A stretch of 15,788 bases of DNA from a bacterium (GTDB lineage: Bacteria > Ratteibacteria > UBA8468 > B48-G9 > JAFGKM01): NCBI GenBank assembly GCA_021157805.1, contig JAGGVW010000109.1:1-15788 (forward strand), read 5' to 3'. The notes beneath the pieces were generated by a model. That model saw only the letters and a list, made by a program, of their open reading frames with translations, was not told where the DNA came from and ran no database searches. Of the stretch, positions 14,161-15,788 are shown piece by piece (within the stretch, counting starts at the first letter, position 1; every line of letters begins with the position of its first letter). A program made the position numbers and the translations under genes.

Positions 14161-15788
14161 AAGAACTTTCACTCCTTCAATTATTCGTTCACCTTATTCT
14201 GATTTTTACGGGAAAGAAATAGAAGGAGCAAAAAAGACACATCCTGAATGGTATCTTAAAGAAATAAAAAATGAAGGATTTGACAGTGTCTGGCTTCATT
14301 GTCTTTTAAGAGAAATTGTATCTTCAAAACCGTTTCCTGAATTTGGAAGTGAGAAAAAAATAAAAGCACTTAATGATTTTGTTGAATATACATCAAAATA
14401 TGGAATTAAAGTTTATCTCTACTTATGTGAACCAAGAGGATTTAGGCAAGAAGATAAATTCTGGGAAAAACACCCTGATGTTAAAGGACAACCGCATACT
14501 CACTATGGAACTGAATTTGCTGGTGTTTACTATGCTTTGTGTTCCAGTACACAGAAAGTTAAAGATTATCTTTATGAAAGTTCTTATAATCTATTTAAAA
14601 AGGTTCCAGGTCTTGGTGGGGTCTTTCTTATAACTGCAAGTGAATTCCATACACATTGCTATAGCCATTTCCCAAAATGGATAAAAGAAGTTAAAAACTT
14701 TCCTGAAATGATTAACTGGGCAAAGGAAGGATTTTACTGTGAAAGATGTGAGAAAAGGCAGCCATATGAAGTTGTATCTGAAATAATAACTCTGATAGAT
14801 AAAGGAGCGAAAGAGGCAAATAAAAATGCTGATGTAATTGCATGGGCATGGAGTTGGAATATAATTGAACCACAACCGCAGAAAAAACTTATAAATTCCC
14901 TTCCAGAGGATGTAATTTTAATGAGTGATTTTGAAAGAGGGGGATATAAAATCATAAATGGGAAAAGATACCCGGTTGATGAGTATTCCTATTCTTATAC
15001 AGGACCATCTCCAAGATTCAAAAAAAGAATTGAAATTGCAAAAAAGAGAGGTATGAAAGTTATGGCAAAATTACAGATGGGAACAACTCATGAACTTGTA
15101 ACAGTTCCCTATATTCCTGTGATTTACACTTTTGCTGAGAAACTTGATAGAATGAGAAATATGAAGATTGATGGTTTTCTTGCCTGCTGGATATTTGGAG
15201 GAAACATTTCTCCAATGAGCAAAATTACAGGAAAATTTTCAGTATCTGAAAAGAGTAAAGAGGAAATAATAAAAGAAGTAGCAATTTCTGAATTTGGAAG
15301 AAAGACATATAAATTTGTTATGAAAGCGTGGAAAAAGTTTTCAGAAGCATTTTCTTATTATCCCTTTTCAATTCCTTTTATTTATTTTGGTCCAATAAAC
15401 TTCGCAACTGTTTATCCTCTTTCATTAAAAGCAAAAAAAATTGGTCATATCCCTTCCTGGAGACCACTTCCAAGAGATGAAAAAGGACATTTAAAAGTTG
15501 GAGATAACATTGAAACATTTTTACAAATTCCTTATTCAATATTTGTTCATCAGGTAAACAAACTTCTTAAAAAATGGAAAGAGGGAATAAATATACTTGA
15601 AGAAGGGATGGAAAAAGATGAAAAAAATAAAAAACTTAAAAGGGAGATTGACCTCGCAACTCACATCTATTTATGTCTTAAAAGTTGCATAAATATAATT
15701 GATTTTTACAGGAATTTAAGGGAATACAAAAAAGGGAAAAAAGAAAAACTTAAAAGAATTAAAAAAATAATGAAAGATGAACTTGAAA
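14150..15788 (+). CDS. TIM-barrel glycoside-hydrolase-like protein, 3' end outside window (546 codons seen)
   Basis: The frame is open from ATG 14150 to the window edge without a stop. The N-terminal half alternates strand and helix like a (beta/alpha)8 barrel: EGFDSVWLHCLLRE, KYGIKVYLYLCEPRGF, then GGVFLITASEFHTHCYS with E165 after a strand. A C197-x-x-C200 pair follows, then VIAWAWSW and later GFLACWIFGG. The order of S/T-E, a CxxC pair and W-x-W strands recurs in uncharacterised GH20-like proteins of planctomycete-type bacteria. The last ~120 residues are helical and charged (KLLKKWKEGINILEEG onward), like the helical tail of such enzymes. No signal peptide, so cytoplasmic. The start lies 11 bases inside the creatininase gene with AAGGA 12 bases upstream, implying coupling. 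A hexosaminidase or hexuronidase role is a guess; the fold call is moderate. Confidence 0.75.
   Translation, partial: MKNKRTFTPSIIRSPYSDFYGKEIEGAKKTHPEWYLKEIKNEGFDSVWLHCLLREIVSSKPFPEFGSEKKIKALNDFVEYTSKYGIKVYLYLCEPRGFRQEDKFWEKHPDVKGQPHTHYGTEFAGVYYALCSSTQKVKDYLYESSYNLFKKVPGLGGVFLITASEFHTHCYSHFPKWIKEVKNFPEMINWAKEGFYCERCEKRQPYEVVSEIITLIDKGAKEANKNADVIAWAWSWNIIEPQPQKKLINSLPEDVILMSDFERGGYKIINGKRYPVDEYSYSYTGPSPRFKKRIEIAKKRGMKVMAKLQMGTTHELVTVPYIPVIYTFAEKLDRMRNMKIDGFLACWIFGGNISPMSKITGKFSVSEKSKEEIIKEVAISEFGRKTYKFVMKAWKKFSEAFSYYPFSIPFIYFGPINFATVYPLSLKAKKIGHIPSWRPLPRDEKGHLKVGDNIETFLQIPYSIFVHQVNKLLKKWKEGINILEEGMEKDEKNKKLKREIDLATHIYLCLKSCINIIDFYRNLREYKKGKKEKLKRIKKIMKDELE

Noticed and set aside
14373..14633. 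Plus-strand open frame inside the last gene
   Set aside because: It is out of frame with the continuous TIM-barrel frame from 14150, which has coherent strand and helix patterns; it is a shadow.
1..15788. CRISPR array, tRNA, rRNA or riboswitch
   Set aside because: No regularly spaced direct repeats, no cloverleaf with a CCA-type acceptor end and no conserved riboswitch core were found by eye; an Infernal or tRNAscan-SE run would be decisive.

Overview
The window is low-GC, AT-rich bacterial DNA with every confidently called gene on the + strand. The gene content is typical of uncultured planctomycete-like (PVC-superphylum) or Omnitrophota-type polysaccharide degraders: a CBM9/DUF6067 glycoside-hydrolase-like protein, a free jelly-roll CBM, a PIG-L deacetylase, a GH32/43-type beta-propeller, a ThuA-like giant protein and creatininase-family proteins. 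That placement is inference from gene families; no rRNA or other phylogenetic marker is present.

Left edge (1-498): the C-terminal end of a DDE integrase-type transposase, then about 180 bases with two overlapping sigma70-like promoter candidates.

Block A (499-10448): six tightly spaced + strand genes that look like one operon. They encode a 1112-aa secreted CBM9 + DUF6067/TIM-barrel protein, a small secreted CBM whose start overlaps it, a PIG-L/LmbE deacetylase, a GH32/43-like beta-propeller, and a 1145-aa secreted protein with a glutamine-amidotransferase/ThuA-like domain followed by a PHP-like domain that has lost its metal motifs. Last comes a broken copy of the beta-propeller gene that keeps only its first ~33 codons. 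A reasonable reading is binding, cleavage and deacetylation of an acetylated or amino-sugar glycan; the substrate cannot be read from the sequence.

Junction (10236-11231): about 1 kb without an intact gene. It holds the unrelated tail of the broken paralogue, a probable minus-strand transposase C-terminal relic, and promoter-like sites next to the following operon.

Block B (11232-15788): four coupled genes encoding an MDR dehydrogenase without the usual catalytic zinc ligands, an M24 (creatinase/aminopeptidase P fold) protein with a degenerate metal site, a creatininase-family amidohydrolase, and a TIM-barrel glycoside-hydrolase-like protein that runs off the window. This block is visibly more A-rich, and its arginine codons are almost all AGA/AGG, whereas block A mixes in many CGN codons. 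The two blocks therefore probably have different histories, joined at a mobile-element scar. Block B looks like an intracellular route for oxidising and ring-opening or hydrolysing a sugar, cyclitol or cyclic amide; that is inference.

The most unusual points are the adjacent degenerate enzyme folds (dead-looking PHP and M24 sites, zinc-less MDR) inside otherwise catabolic operons, the transposase relics bracketing block A, and the truncated recent paralogue.
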